A DNA stretch of 64,000 bases from Chloroflexota bacterium. GTDB taxonomy: Bacteria; Chloroflexota; Anaerolineae; Aggregatilineales; Phototrophicaceae. The position numbers were made by a program, and so were the translations under genes. Shown here one piece after another: positions 15,505 to 23,346 of the stretch. The stretch is from NCBI GenBank assembly GCA_013388735.1, contig JACAES010000087.1, positions 1-64,000 on the forward strand, given 5' to 3'. How positions within the stretch are numbered: the first letter of the stretch is position 1; every line of letters starts with the position of its first letter. Below the pieces are notes generated by a model, which ran no database searches, had not been told where the DNA came from, and was given only the letters and a program-made list of their open reading frames with translations.

Positions 15505-16590
15505 ATGAGCCTGCCCGAACTCCACAGCAGACAGGGCGCGGCGCTGGCCGCCGATCATATTCCGCTGCATTACGGCGACCAGCGCGCGGAATATCGGGCC
15601 GCGCTGCACCATGTCGTACTGATGGATCGTTCGCATGAAGGCCGCCTGGAAGCGGCAGGCGGCGGTTGTTTCGACCTGATTCAGCGCATGTCCACCAACG
15701 ATGTGCTGCGCCTGTCCGAAGGCGAAGGCCGTCCAACCATTTTCACCAACCCCAACGGGCGTATTCTCGACCGGGCGATGGTCTACAACCGTGCCGGCGC
15801 GGCGCTGCTCGTCACCGAGGCCGGACGCGGCGCGGCGCTGCTTCAGTATCTCCAGCGCAACATCTTTTTCAACGACGATGTGCGGCTGAACGACCTGGCC
15901 GCCACCACGCATCTGTTCGCCCTGCACGGCCCCCAGGCCGACGCGGTGATGGAAAGACTCGTCCCCGGCGCTTCTGGGCTGGCCGGCTTCAACGGGCTGG
16001 CAGCGACCATCGCCGGCGCGCCGGTTTTTGTCGCCCGCCGCGCGCCTATATCCGGCGCGCACTGGATTTTGATCGTGCCGCTCGACGCGGCTGAAACTAT
16101 CTGGCTGGCGGCGCTGGAACGCGGTCAGGTTTACGGCCTCCGGCTGGCGGGGTCGTTAACCTACAACGCGCTGCGTATCCGCGCCGGTCGTCCGGCGGCG
16201 CGCAGCGAGCTGACCACCGATTATATCCCGCTGGAAGCCGGGCTGTGGGACGAAGTGAGTTTTAGCAAGGGCTGCTACACCGGGCAGGAGATCATCGCCC
16301 GTATGGAAAGCCGTAACCGACTGGCGAAGGTGCTGGTTATGCTGCATCTGGAGCAGTTTGTCCAGGCGCCGGCAGCACTCTACGAAGCCGGGAAAACCGC
16401 CGGGACGCTCACCAGCAGTGTGACCACGCCGGACGGCGAGCATCTCGGCCTGGGTTTTGTCCGGTTTGGGCTGGCCGCACCGGGCGGCCAGCTTTCGGCA
16501 GGCGACGCGGGCATCACCGCCACCATCACCGGACTGGCAGGGACGCAGCCAATGCTCCCCGACAGCCCGGATACCCCGCCCCAACCTTAA
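15505..16590 (+). CDS. ygfZ: YgfZ/GcvT-like folate-binding protein
   Basis: A 361-residue member of the aminomethyltransferase-like YgfZ/COG0354 family. The signature K255-G-C257-Y-T-G-Q-E is complete; in E. coli this cysteine-containing motif is needed for YgfZ to support folate-dependent assembly or repair of iron-sulfur proteins. The N-terminal text (HYGDQRAEYRAALHHVVLMDRS) is the usual GcvT-type opening. Start ATG 15505 has AGAGG upstream; the frame extends further up but that part overlaps the kinase gene and does not look like the family. The gene end overlaps the convergent FtsB-like gene by four bases. It is not the glycine-cleavage T protein, because no gcvH or gcvP is near. Confidence 0.9.
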   Translation: MSLPELHSRQGAALAADHIPLHYGDQRAEYRAALHHVVLMDRSHEGRLEAAGGGCFDLIQRMSTNDVLRLSEGEGRPTIFTNPNGRILDRAMVYNRAGAALLVTEAGRGAALLQYLQRNIFFNDDVRLNDLAATTHLFALHGPQADAVMERLVPGASGLAGFNGLAATIAGAPVFVARRAPISGAHWILIVPLDAAETIWLAALERGQVYGLRLAGSLTYNALRIRAGRPAARSELTTDYIPLEAGLWDEVSFSKGCYTGQEIIARMESRNRLAKVLVMLHLEQFVQAPAALYEAGKTAGTLTSSVTTPDGEHLGLGFVRFGLAAPGGQLSAGDAGITATITGLAGTQPMLPDSPDTPPQP

Positions 16591-17027
16591 CCTCCGAACG
16601 CCGGCGGCGGGCCGTCGAAGAAGAGCGCCCACCACAGCATCCAGGCTTCGGGTTCGGGCGGCGCGGTTTCGATGGCGACCCCCGGTGCTGCTGCTTCCGG
16701 CGTCGCTTCGACACCGATGCCGGACGGCACCGGCACCACCAGCACATCACCCGGCTTGACCATTTTGCCCTCCGCGCGCGCCCAGCTTTCGACATATGCA
16801 TCGCTGCGGGCGTAATCGCGCTCGATGACCAGCGCCGCCTGTTCGCGCTCCAGCCGGGCGATTTCGGTTGAAAGCTGGCGATATTTTTCCTGAAGCGGCT
16901 GGGCAGACGTAATCAGGCTGCTGAGGTTAATCGCCAGCGCCAGCCCAATCGCCAGAATCGCGGCGAACATCACCTGTACGCCCGACAACTGGCCGGTGCG
17001 CCTGCGCGTTTTTTTCTCCGGCTGCAT
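16587..17027 (-). CDS. FtsB/DivIC-like septum formation initiator protein
   Basis: A 146-residue single-pass membrane protein. A basic N-terminus is followed by a membrane helix (about 17-38), a coiled coil (about 42-72, QEKYRQLSTEIARLEREQAAL), and the short globular segment YVESWARAEGKMVKPGDVL typical of the FtsB/DivIC family (compare the usual E-xxAR-E-LGm-xxPGE). The tail from about 100 is Pro/Ala-rich and ends GPPPAFGG. The family bridges FtsL and FtsQ at the division site. Here the gene is alone between ygfZ and the tRNA, not in a division cluster. Confidence 0.82.
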   Translation of the reverse strand: MQPEKKTRRRTGQLSGVQVMFAAILAIGLALAINLSSLITSAQPLQEKYRQLSTEIARLEREQAALVIERDYARSDAYVESWARAEGKMVKPGDVLVVPVPSGIGVEATPEAAAPGVAIETAPPEPEAWMLWWALFFDGPPPAFGG

Positions 17028-17131
17028 GTGCCAATCCTGTATTCGTCCTCACCAGTACGAGAGTACATCAGACTCGCCCGCTTCACAAACCGGCAGGGCC
17101 GCTATGATTTATGATACTAAGTGCCAGAAAC

Positions 17132-17154
17132 AAAAAACCCGGCCTAAAGCCAGG
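17132..17154 (-). terminator. Terminator of the tRNA-Leu gene
   Basis: On the minus strand CCTGGC and GCCGGG pair over 6 bp (one G-T wobble) around a 5-base loop and are followed directly by six T residues. It starts four bases after the tRNA 3' end. Confidence 0.8.
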
Positions 17155-17158
17155 TCTG

Positions 17159-17242
17159 TGCCGAAGGTGGGAGTCGAACCCACACTCCCTTTCGAGAACT
17201 ACGCCCTGAACGTAGCGCGTCTGCCAATTCCGCCACTTCGGC
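17159..17242 (-). tRNA. tRNA-Leu (anticodon CAG)
   Basis: The minus strand reads as a class II tRNA. It has a 7-bp acceptor stem GCCGAAG/CTTCGGC, D-arm sequence TGGCGGAATTGGCAGACGCG, anticodon stem CTACG/CGTAG with loop TTCAGGG (anticodon CAG, reading CUG), a long variable arm, and T-arm GTGGGTTCGACTCCCAC. The discriminator is A, as expected for leucine. The 3' CCA is not encoded; the genome continues CAG, so CCA must be added by tRNA nucleotidyltransferase. Confidence 0.97.
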
Positions 17243-17255
17243 AGGAAGTAGTGAT

Positions 17256-17283
17256 ATTCTAGCAAACCCCTTTAGAATGTCAA
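17256..17283 (-). promoter_or_regulatory. Sigma-70-type promoter of tRNA-Leu
   Basis: On the minus strand a consensus -35 TTGACA (17278-17283) is separated by 16 bases from -10 TAGAAT (17256-17261). The predicted start of transcription is about six bases before the tRNA 5' end. Confidence 0.8.
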
Positions 17284-17311
17284 GCCGGATTTTCAGAAAA
17301 CGCAGATGTGT

Positions 17312-17317
17312 TATAAT
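17312..17317 (+). promoter_or_regulatory. Possible -10 element for the SH3/serine hydrolase gene
   Basis: A perfect TATAAT lies about 45 bases before the start of the downstream gene. The -35 region is poor. The gene sits back to back with the tRNA-Leu promoter, so a divergent promoter is expected here. Confidence 0.35.
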
Positions 17318-17361
17318 GCCCCGCGCTTGACCCTCGGCATGGGAAAGCTGATGTTGAAGGG

Positions 17362-19053
17362 ATGACACCAACGACAATGAGAAACACCCGAATCTATCTT
17401 TTACTGCTGCTGATGGCGTGCGCTCTGGGCATTGTCCAGGTGAGCGCGCAGATCAACGGGGTTGAGGCCGAAGCTATCGGCCAGGCTAATTTACGCGCCA
17501 CTGCCGACGTAAACTCGGCGCTGGTCGGGCAAATCCAGAGCGGCACGCGTTATCCGGTAATCGGGCGTAGTGAATTTTTCCCCTGGCTGCTGCTGGCCGA
17601 CCCAGCCACCAACCAGCCTCTAGGCTGGGTCTTCCGCGATCTGGTGAATGTCTACGGTGAACTGACCCTGGTGCCGTTCTCGGCCCTCGAAACGGGCGCG
17701 CCGGCAGCTTCCCCCACCCCAACCCTGAGCGCCGCCGCGCCGGTATCGGCTACGCTCGCCCCGCCGACGACCACGCCAGGAGCGCAGACCGGCATCACCG
17801 GGCGCGTCATCGGCGAAATCAACATCCGTTACGGGCCGGGCGTGGATTATCCGCGCATCGGTGTCGCCCGCGTCGGTGACAGCTTTGAAATCACCGGCTG
17901 GCACACACAGCTGCCCTGGCTGCAAATCCGCTATCCTGCCGCGCCTAACGGCTTTGGCTGGGTGGCGAAAGACCTGCTCGAAATTCAGGGAGATGTGTTC
18001 ACCCTGCCGCCGATCAGCCAGACGCGCTTCGACCTGCCGACGCTGACGCCGACCCAACCGGTCGTCCAGGCCAGCACCATCCTCAACGAAACGCCGGTCG
18101 CTATCAGCCCGGCCTTTCGTGCGCTGGGCGACCAACTGTGGGCGATGATGCAACAAGCCGGTTTCGAGCCGGAAACCAGCCGTCTGGGGGCGCTTTTTCT
18201 GCTCGACCTGCAAACCGGCGAAGCCATCACCTTCGGCAATCAGATCGCCTTCAGCGGCATGAGCCTGAACAAAATCGCCATCCTGGCGGAGCTTTACGGG
18301 GTGCTGAACCAGCCGCCCGATCTGGCGCAGGCCAATACCATCGCCAGCGCCATGATATGCAGCGAAAACACCTCCACCAACGACATGCTCAACATCATCG
18401 GCGGCGGTGATGCCTACGCCGGCGCGCAGGCGGTCACGCGCTTTTTGCAGGATTTGGAGCTGAGCAATACGTTTCTGGTCGCGCCGTTTGTGATTGACCC
18501 GAACAACATCCCCACGCCGCCCGCCCCGGTCGTCGCGCCCGTCACCAGCGCCGACCAAAACATCACCCAACCAGACGTCTGGAATCAGGCTACGGTGGAT
18601 AACCTGGGCTGGCTGTTGGGCAGCCTGTATACCTGCGCCTATAACGAAAGTGGGCCGCTGCTGGAAAAATTCCCCGGCGCTTACACACCGCTGGAATGCC
18701 GCCAGATGATCCAGGCTATGAGCAATAACAAAATCGGCGCGCTCATCGAAGCCGGCGTGCCGCCGGGAACGCGCGTGGCGCATAAACACGGCTGGATTGC
18801 CGATACGCATGGGGATGCGGGAATTGTCTTCACGCCGGGCGGGAACTTCGCCCTGGTTGCCATCCTGCACAATCCGACCTGGCTGGACTTCTCCGAGTCG
18901 TTCCCCCTCATCGCCGAGATCACACGGACGGTTTACAACTACTACAATCCAACCGCGCCGCTGGAACAAATCCGCCAGGAAACCGTGCCGGAATGCGACC
19001 TGTTCGGCAACCCGCTGATTGACGAGCTGATGTCGGCGACGTTTGACGGATGA
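17362..19053 (+). CDS. Secreted SH3-domain protein with a beta-lactamase-like serine hydrolase domain
   Basis: A 563-residue exported protein. A signal peptide (RIYLLLLLMACALG, cleavage near the ALA-like VSA/Q site) is followed by two bacterial SH3-type domains (about 30-105 and 145-225, each with INIRYGPG- or ANLRATAD-like openings and a GWV turn) joined by Pro/Thr-rich linkers. The C-terminal half has class A beta-lactamase/transpeptidase signatures: S301-L-N-K304, S338-T-N340 and K475-H-G477 in place of KTG. Cell-wall modification is more likely than antibiotic resistance, because SH3 domains bind peptidoglycan. The ATG at 17362 has AAGGG directly against it; an in-frame ATG at 17377 is a possible true start. 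A four-codon reading frame (17351-17365) ends on the first ATG. Confidence 0.85.
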   Translation: MTPTTMRNTRIYLLLLLMACALGIVQVSAQINGVEAEAIGQANLRATADVNSALVGQIQSGTRYPVIGRSEFFPWLLLADPATNQPLGWVFRDLVNVYGELTLVPFSALETGAPAASPTPTLSAAAPVSATLAPPTTTPGAQTGITGRVIGEINIRYGPGVDYPRIGVARVGDSFEITGWHTQLPWLQIRYPAAPNGFGWVAKDLLEIQGDVFTLPPISQTRFDLPTLTPTQPVVQASTILNETPVAISPAFRALGDQLWAMMQQAGFEPETSRLGALFLLDLQTGEAITFGNQIAFSGMSLNKIAILAELYGVLNQPPDLAQANTIASAMICSENTSTNDMLNIIGGGDAYAGAQAVTRFLQDLELSNTFLVAPFVIDPNNIPTPPAPVVAPVTSADQNITQPDVWNQATVDNLGWLLGSLYTCAYNESGPLLEKFPGAYTPLECRQMIQAMSNNKIGALIEAGVPPGTRVAHKHGWIADTHGDAGIVFTPGGNFALVAILHNPTWLDFSESFPLIAEITRTVYNYYNPTAPLEQIRQETVPECDLFGNPLIDELMSATFDG

Positions 19054-19061
19054 GAGTCAAC

Positions 19062-19190
19062 AGTCAGCAGTCTTCAGTCCATAGTCAAAAACGACGAACA
19101 GAGGCGGGCTGTGTTTGCTCACCTCTGTTCGTGATCGGTTTCTAGCGTTCAGTCGTACCTATACAGACTACAGACCAAAGACTGCCGACT
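19062..19190 (-). repeat. Nested inverted repeats after the ABC permease gene, strand-specific RNA stem
   Basis: Outer arms 19062-19085 and 19167-19190 match over 24 bases with five differences. Every difference is A-C or C-A in plus-strand RNA and G-U in minus-strand RNA, so the stem is unbroken only in the minus transcript. Inside lies an 11-bp perfect stem (19094-19104 with 19122-19132). The outer arm begins one base after the permease stop. It probably ends or stabilises the ABC transporter mRNA; the inner stem could serve both convergent genes. Confidence 0.6.
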
Positions 19191-19191
19191 T

Positions 19192-20181
19192 TTAGCTCTT
19201 CACACTGCCCAGCGTCAGGCCGGAGATCAGGTACTTCGACTGCCACATGAACAGCAGCAAAACCGGCACCGTCACCAGCACCGACCCGGCGGCGTATTTG
19301 CCCCAGTCCGTCTGGAACGTGCCGATGAGCTGGTTCAAGCCCAGCGGCCAGGTCATCACCGACTGCGCCGTCAGAATCACTTTGGCGACGATGAATTCCG
19401 ACCAGGCGCCCAGGAAGTTGAACAGGAAAACGATAGACAGCGCCGGGGTCGAAAGCGGCAGGATGATCCGCCAGAAGGCCTCCATCCGGTTACAGCCGTC
19501 TACCATCGCGGCTTCTTCCAGGTCCGGCGGAATCGTGTCGTAATAGCCCTTTAAAATCCAGATACTGAACGGCACCGCCGTTGAGATGTATGCCAGAACG
19601 AGGCCGATAATCTGGTTGGTTAAGCCCAACTGCGCCACGATCACATAGATAGGGATGACCAGCATACCCGCCGGAATCATCTGGGTCGTCAGCAGAAAGA
19701 TCAGCGCCGGACGACGCCCAAAAAAGCGCCACCGGCTGAAAGCATACGCGCCGGTCGCCGCCACCGCCACACCGATGACGGACACCGCCACAGTGATAGA
19801 CAGGCTGTTCCAGGCCCATTGCAGGAACGGCTCTTCGTTAAAGAGATTGCTGTAACTTTGCAGACTGGCGCCGGCGGGGATGATGTCCAGCGAACGTGAC
19901 AGCAGCCCAGTCGAAGGGCGCAGCGAAATGCTGACAATCCGCAGCACCGGATAGACGGAGATGATCGAATAGGCCACCAGCACACCGTGAAACGGCTTCC
20001 AGACCAGCAGGCCAAGAAGCAGGCCGACCAGCAAAAAAGCCACATTCATCTGATTGGCGACCATCAGCACCAGGCCACCAACGGCGATAGCCGCGCCGAT
20101 GACCGCGCGAATCTGCTGAGAAGTGAGGCCATTCTGCTGGCGTCTGACAGCGGTTGGTTTAGGCTGGGTAATGGTACTCAT
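19192..20181 (-). CDS. Sugar-type ABC transporter permease (MalG-like)
   Basis: A 329-residue inner-membrane permease of the CUT1 carbohydrate uptake family. Several membrane spans and the cytoplasmic EAA loop EEAAMVDGCNRMEAFWRIILPLSTPAL (about 225-250), which docks the ATPase, are evident. It has extra N-terminal spans before the usual MalG start. The start ATG overlaps the stop of the MalF-like gene by four bases. No ATPase gene is in the cluster, so a shared MsmK/MalK-type ATPase elsewhere must power it. Next to glycogen and glycosidase genes the cargo could be an oligosaccharide, which is inference. Confidence 0.92.
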   Translation of the reverse strand: MSTITQPKPTAVRRQQNGLTSQQIRAVIGAAIAVGGLVLMVANQMNVAFLLVGLLLGLLVWKPFHGVLVAYSIISVYPVLRIVSISLRPSTGLLSRSLDIIPAGASLQSYSNLFNEEPFLQWAWNSLSITVAVSVIGVAVAATGAYAFSRWRFFGRRPALIFLLTTQMIPAGMLVIPIYVIVAQLGLTNQIIGLVLAYISTAVPFSIWILKGYYDTIPPDLEEAAMVDGCNRMEAFWRIILPLSTPALSIVFLFNFLGAWSEFIVAKVILTAQSVMTWPLGLNQLIGTFQTDWGKYAAGSVLVTVPVLLLFMWQSKYLISGLTLGSVKS

Positions 20182-21293
20182 CGGTCGTAAATCTCCTTCA
20201 AACCACCACTGGACGTAATCCAGACGATTGCAAACAGGAACAGGATGAAGAAAATAACAATGGAAAAGGCCGCCGCGAAGCCAAGCTGCTGCGTGGCCGC
20301 CGTGCCAAACGCGGCATTATACAACGCCGATACCAGAATGTTCGTCTTTTCTTCCGGCCCACCGCCCGTCATGATGACGATCAGGTCCAGTTTGTTAAAT
20401 GTCCAGATTACATCCAGCGTCACCGCCGGGATGAGGATTGGCCTGAGCAGCGGCATGGTGATGAATCGGAAACGCTCTAACGCGCCCGCGCCGTCCATCT
20501 GCGCCGCTTCATAATACTCCACCGAAATGCTTTGCAGGCCGCCCAACAGCATCACCATATAAAACGGGATGCCCAGCCAGATATTGACGAATACCACCGC
20601 CACGAAAGCCGCTACGGGGTCGCGCAGCCAGCTAATCGGCTCCAGGCCGATGCCCTGCATAAGGGTGTTGACAAAGCCGTATTCGGCGTGAAATTCCTGT
20701 TTCCAGGTCAGGGCGGTGATGACGCCCGGCAGCGCCCAGGGAATGACGATCAGGGCGCGGTAAATGCCCTTAAAGCGTATCTTTTGATTCATGATGAGCG
20801 CCAGCGCCAGCCCGCCGGAGAAGTGGAAGATGACGTTCACCACCGTCCACAGGATCGTGCGCCCCAGCAGCACCGGGAAGGTGGAATCCGCCGTCCGCAG
20901 CAGACGCCCCCAACCGATGATCTCGCCATCACGGACGCGGAAGAACACGTCGGTGAAGTTTTCGACGGCATAGTCCAGGCCGTAAAGATGATCGAGTTCG
21001 CACTCTCCCAGGGCAATTGGGCTGTAGCAGTTGAACGTATCGCGCTTCAGGTCTGAAAAAGCTAATAAGACATTAAAAAACAGCGGATAGAGCATGAAGG
21101 CGAGAATGGCAATCGCAGCAGGGGCGAGCAGCGTATAGGCCAGGGCATTTTTAAGTTTGAAGGTCTTCGCCAGCAGGTTGTAGAGCAGAAACTCCAGCAC
21201 AACCACGCCGACAATGACGCCAATAACAAGCGGTATAATCTGACCCAAGGTATCGAGGATTACATCACCTGATAACCCACTTATACCTTCCAT
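20178..21293 (-). CDS. Sugar-type ABC transporter permease (MalF-like)
   Basis: A 371-residue CUT1 permease, partner of the MalG-like protein downstream. It has about seven membrane spans, with the EAA loop YYEAAQMDGAGALERFRFITMPLL near 265-290. A hydrophilic insertion between early spans (about 85-130, with LGECELDHLYGLDYAVENFTDVFFRV) forms a short external loop, like the periplasmic P2 loop of MalF. AGGAGA precedes the ATG at good spacing. It lies 87 bases after the binding-protein gene, with a strong hairpin between them. Confidence 0.92.
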   Translation of the reverse strand: MEGISGLSGDVILDTLGQIIPLVIGVIVGVVVLEFLLYNLLAKTFKLKNALAYTLLAPAAIAILAFMLYPLFFNVLLAFSDLKRDTFNCYSPIALGECELDHLYGLDYAVENFTDVFFRVRDGEIIGWGRLLRTADSTFPVLLGRTILWTVVNVIFHFSGGLALALIMNQKIRFKGIYRALIVIPWALPGVITALTWKQEFHAEYGFVNTLMQGIGLEPISWLRDPVAAFVAVVFVNIWLGIPFYMVMLLGGLQSISVEYYEAAQMDGAGALERFRFITMPLLRPILIPAVTLDVIWTFNKLDLIVIMTGGGPEEKTNILVSALYNAAFGTAATQQLGFAAAFSIVIFFILFLFAIVWITSSGGLKEIYDR

Positions 21294-21311
21294 AATTTAT
21301 CTCCTGTCAAT

Positions 21312-21348
21312 AAACGGGGGTGGGGCGACGTTGGCCCCACCCCCGTTT
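21312..21348 (-). terminator. Strong intercistronic hairpin between binding protein and permease genes
   Basis: A 14-15 bp perfect stem (aaacgggggtggggc, 21312-21326; gccccacccccgttt, 21334-21348) with a 7-base loop lies between the binding-protein stop and the MalF-like start. The tail on the minus strand is only weakly T-rich (TTTATTG). This fits partial termination or 3'-end protection giving more binding protein than permease, as described for malE-malF in E. coli. Confidence 0.7.
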
Positions 21349-21380
21349 CAATCTTGAGCAGATGAATCGGCGCAGCGAAG

Positions 21381-22610
21381 TTAACCTTCGATGCATTCCT
21401 CAGCCGCGATCTGGGCCTCCGCCGCCGCATCCGCCGGGGTGACGCTGTTGCTCATCACGCCTTCCAGGTTCGGGCGCACCGAGTCCCACATGCAGCGCAG
21501 AGTCGGGTCAGCAGGCATACCCACACCGGTCAGCAGCGCCTCGTTAGAAGCAGCCAGTAGCGGGTCGGCAGCCGGGTCAACGGTCACTTCGGCAATCGCC
21601 GGCAGACGGCTGGTGCCAAGCGCATAGGCCGTAACCGCCGCCGGGTCGGTGGTCAGCCAGGTGACGAAGGAAACGACGGCATCCAGTCTTTCACCTTCCA
21701 CACCCACCGGAATGCTGATGAACTTGCCGGCGGTGAAGGGTTTCGGACGCTCGCCATTGGGCAGTTTCGGCCAGGGGGCCAGGCCCAGGTTGTCGGGGCC
21801 AAGCGCGGGTGACGTTTCGAGATTCTTGTAGTCAGCGATTGCCCAGTCGCCATTGATAATCATCGCCACGCTGCCCTCTTTAAAGAGACCATCGGCGCAG
21901 GCATAGTCGCATTCCGCCGGGACGATTTCTTCCTTGAATTTCAAATCCTGGACGAACTGGTAAGCGTCAATCCAGGCCTGCGAGTCCAGCACCATGTTGC
22001 CATCGGCATCATAGGTGCCACCGCCAAAACCATGCACAAAGGGCAGGAACCAGAACGGCTCGTTCAGGTTATAGGCGAACCCCTGGACATCGGGGTTGGC
22101 TTCTTCAATTGCCTTGGCGGTCGCAATCAGTTCTTCCCAGGTATCGGGCGCTTTTTCAACCAGGCTCTTGTTGTACATCAGCATCAGATGGTTGCCGGCA
22201 TTGGTCGGCACGCCGTAAGTCGTGCCGGCCACCTGTGCCGCCCCGAGGTTGATCGGGTACTTCGTCAGATCGAACAGGTTGTCCAGCGGCTGCAGCAGGC
22301 CGGAGTCCACAAACACACCGATGGCATCGTTCGGGCCCAGCACCATATCGGGCAGGCCGGAACCGGCCAGGCCGGCGGTTTGCAGGTCGTTACGCAGGAC
22401 TTCGGTTTCCTTGTTCACAATTTCCAGGCTGAAAGTCGAGCCGGTGGTTTCTTTCCACACCTCAAACTGCGCGGCCAGAACGGCGTCGTTCACGTCGCCA
22501 TCCTGGCTCCACATCACCAGCGTCTCGGCATCCTGCGCCAGAGCGAAGCCGAAGCTGCCCAGTGCCAGCAAAACGACTACTACCGCAAATACAAACTTTC
22601 CGTACTTCAT
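21381..22610 (-). CDS. Extracellular sugar-binding protein of ABC importer (MalE-like)
   Basis: A 409-residue solute-binding protein of the CUT1 (MalE/UgpB) family. A signal peptide occupies residues 1-25 (hydrophobic core VFAVVVVLLALGSFGFALA, cleavage before QDAE). The mature start ETLVMWSQDGD and the later GSVAMIINGDWAIADYKN are typical of the family. The signal peptide has no lipobox cysteine, so the protein is predicted to be released rather than lipid-anchored. TAGGAGGA lies upstream of the ATG. It is first in the transporter operon. Confidence 0.93.
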   Translation of the reverse strand: MKYGKFVFAVVVVLLALGSFGFALAQDAETLVMWSQDGDVNDAVLAAQFEVWKETTGSTFSLEIVNKETEVLRNDLQTAGLAGSGLPDMVLGPNDAIGVFVDSGLLQPLDNLFDLTKYPINLGAAQVAGTTYGVPTNAGNHLMLMYNKSLVEKAPDTWEELIATAKAIEEANPDVQGFAYNLNEPFWFLPFVHGFGGGTYDADGNMVLDSQAWIDAYQFVQDLKFKEEIVPAECDYACADGLFKEGSVAMIINGDWAIADYKNLETSPALGPDNLGLAPWPKLPNGERPKPFTAGKFISIPVGVEGERLDAVVSFVTWLTTDPAAVTAYALGTSRLPAIAEVTVDPAADPLLAASNEALLTGVGMPADPTLRCMWDSVRPNLEGVMSNSVTPADAAAEAQIAAEECIEG

Positions 22611-22845
22611 AATGAGAAAATCCTCCTAGGCTACCTGCTTAAATGTTATATCGAAGGTGACACATTCGGGAGAAAAGCCGCCAACTCGTCTGCATTATGT
22701 AATAGCCCAATACGTGGCTGGCGCTGTATAGTCCTCTAGCATCACTGGCAACCAATGATAACGCATGAACAGGAAGTATGCTACTGGGACAATTAAGAAT
22801 CATTTGGGGATTTTGCACGAGTTTTACAAAATGCCGGGCGCAGCA

Positions 22846-23232
22846 TCAGGTATCCGAGGGTTCGTCGAATGTCCGCCGCACCTGCTGGATTGCCTCTACC
22901 AGCCGCTCCACCGGGTCGCCTTTAAACACAAAGGCATCGGCACCGGCGTCCAGCGCGGCCTGCCGGGCTTCGGCGCGCACACTTAAAACAATGATACGGA
23001 GATTGGGATAACACATTCGCAGATAGGCAACCGCCCGCAGGCCGGGCAGTTTCCAGTCCAGCAGCAGCACATCAGGCCGGAGCGATTCGATGGCATTCAG
23101 CAGGCTGCCGGCATCGGCCACTTCTCCCACGACTTCGACTTGAAGTTCCCCGGCCAGTTGGAGCAGCGTCCGCAGAGCATATCGAACATCAGCCTGATCG
23201 TCGGCCACAAGAACCCGGAGATTGCTGCTCAT
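22846..23232 (-). CDS. Single-domain response regulator
   Basis: A 128-residue receiver domain with no output domain. The acidic pair D11-D12, phosphoacceptor D59 (LLLDWKLPG), S84 and K104 (FVFKGDP) are in place, so it should be phosphorylatable. The unusual 87-LPG-AVAYLRMCYP-style helix 3 and KGDP loop resemble NarL-type receivers that have lost their DNA-binding helix-turn-helix. It stands alone, 235 bases from the ABC operon and behind a terminator of the upstream gene, so its kinase is unknown. Confidence 0.9.
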   Translation of the reverse strand: MSSNLRVLVADDQADVRYALRTLLQLAGELQVEVVGEVADAGSLLNAIESLRPDVLLLDWKLPGLRAVAYLRMCYPNLRIIVLSVRAEARQAALDAGADAFVFKGDPVERLVEAIQQVRRTFDEPSDT

Positions 23233-23275
23233 TGTCGCGGTCGCGTTACCCTGTCCTGATAGTTCCGTTCACTTT

Positions 23276-23317
23276 AAAACAAAATCTCCTCACGCGCATC
23301 CGCCGTCTGAGGAGATT
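23276..23317 (-). terminator. Rho-independent terminator after the 192-residue unknown gene
   Basis: A perfect 10-bp stem (aatctcctca at 23283-23292, tgaggagatt at 23308-23317) is followed on the minus strand by TTTTGTTTT. It lies 30 bases past the stop at 23347 and separates that gene from the response regulator. Confidence 0.8.
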
Positions 23318-23346
23318 GTCTACTGGTCAACTGGCTAGGTTATGGC

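Noticed and set aside
15505-16590. Glycine cleavage T-protein (gcvT)
   Set aside because: The KGCYTGQE signature is that of YgfZ, and no gcvH or gcvP lies nearby.
17351-17365. Four-codon leader peptide before the SH3 protein as an attenuator
   Set aside because: Too short and without repeated regulatory codons or competing stems; kept only as a note on re-initiation.
17620-18969. 449-codon minus-strand frame opposite the SH3/serine hydrolase
   Set aside because: The plus strand has a signal peptide, SH3 domains and catalytic motifs; the opposite frame has none.
17362-19053. Reading the serine hydrolase as an antibiotic-resistance beta-lactamase
   Set aside because: The SH3 domains and KHG motif point to a wall-modifying role, and no resistance context is present.
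22611-22845. Short open frames and possible promoter in the gap before the response regulator
   Set aside because: A/T-rich intergenic DNA; the frames lack start signals and overlap real genes. Candidate -10 elements have no matching -35.
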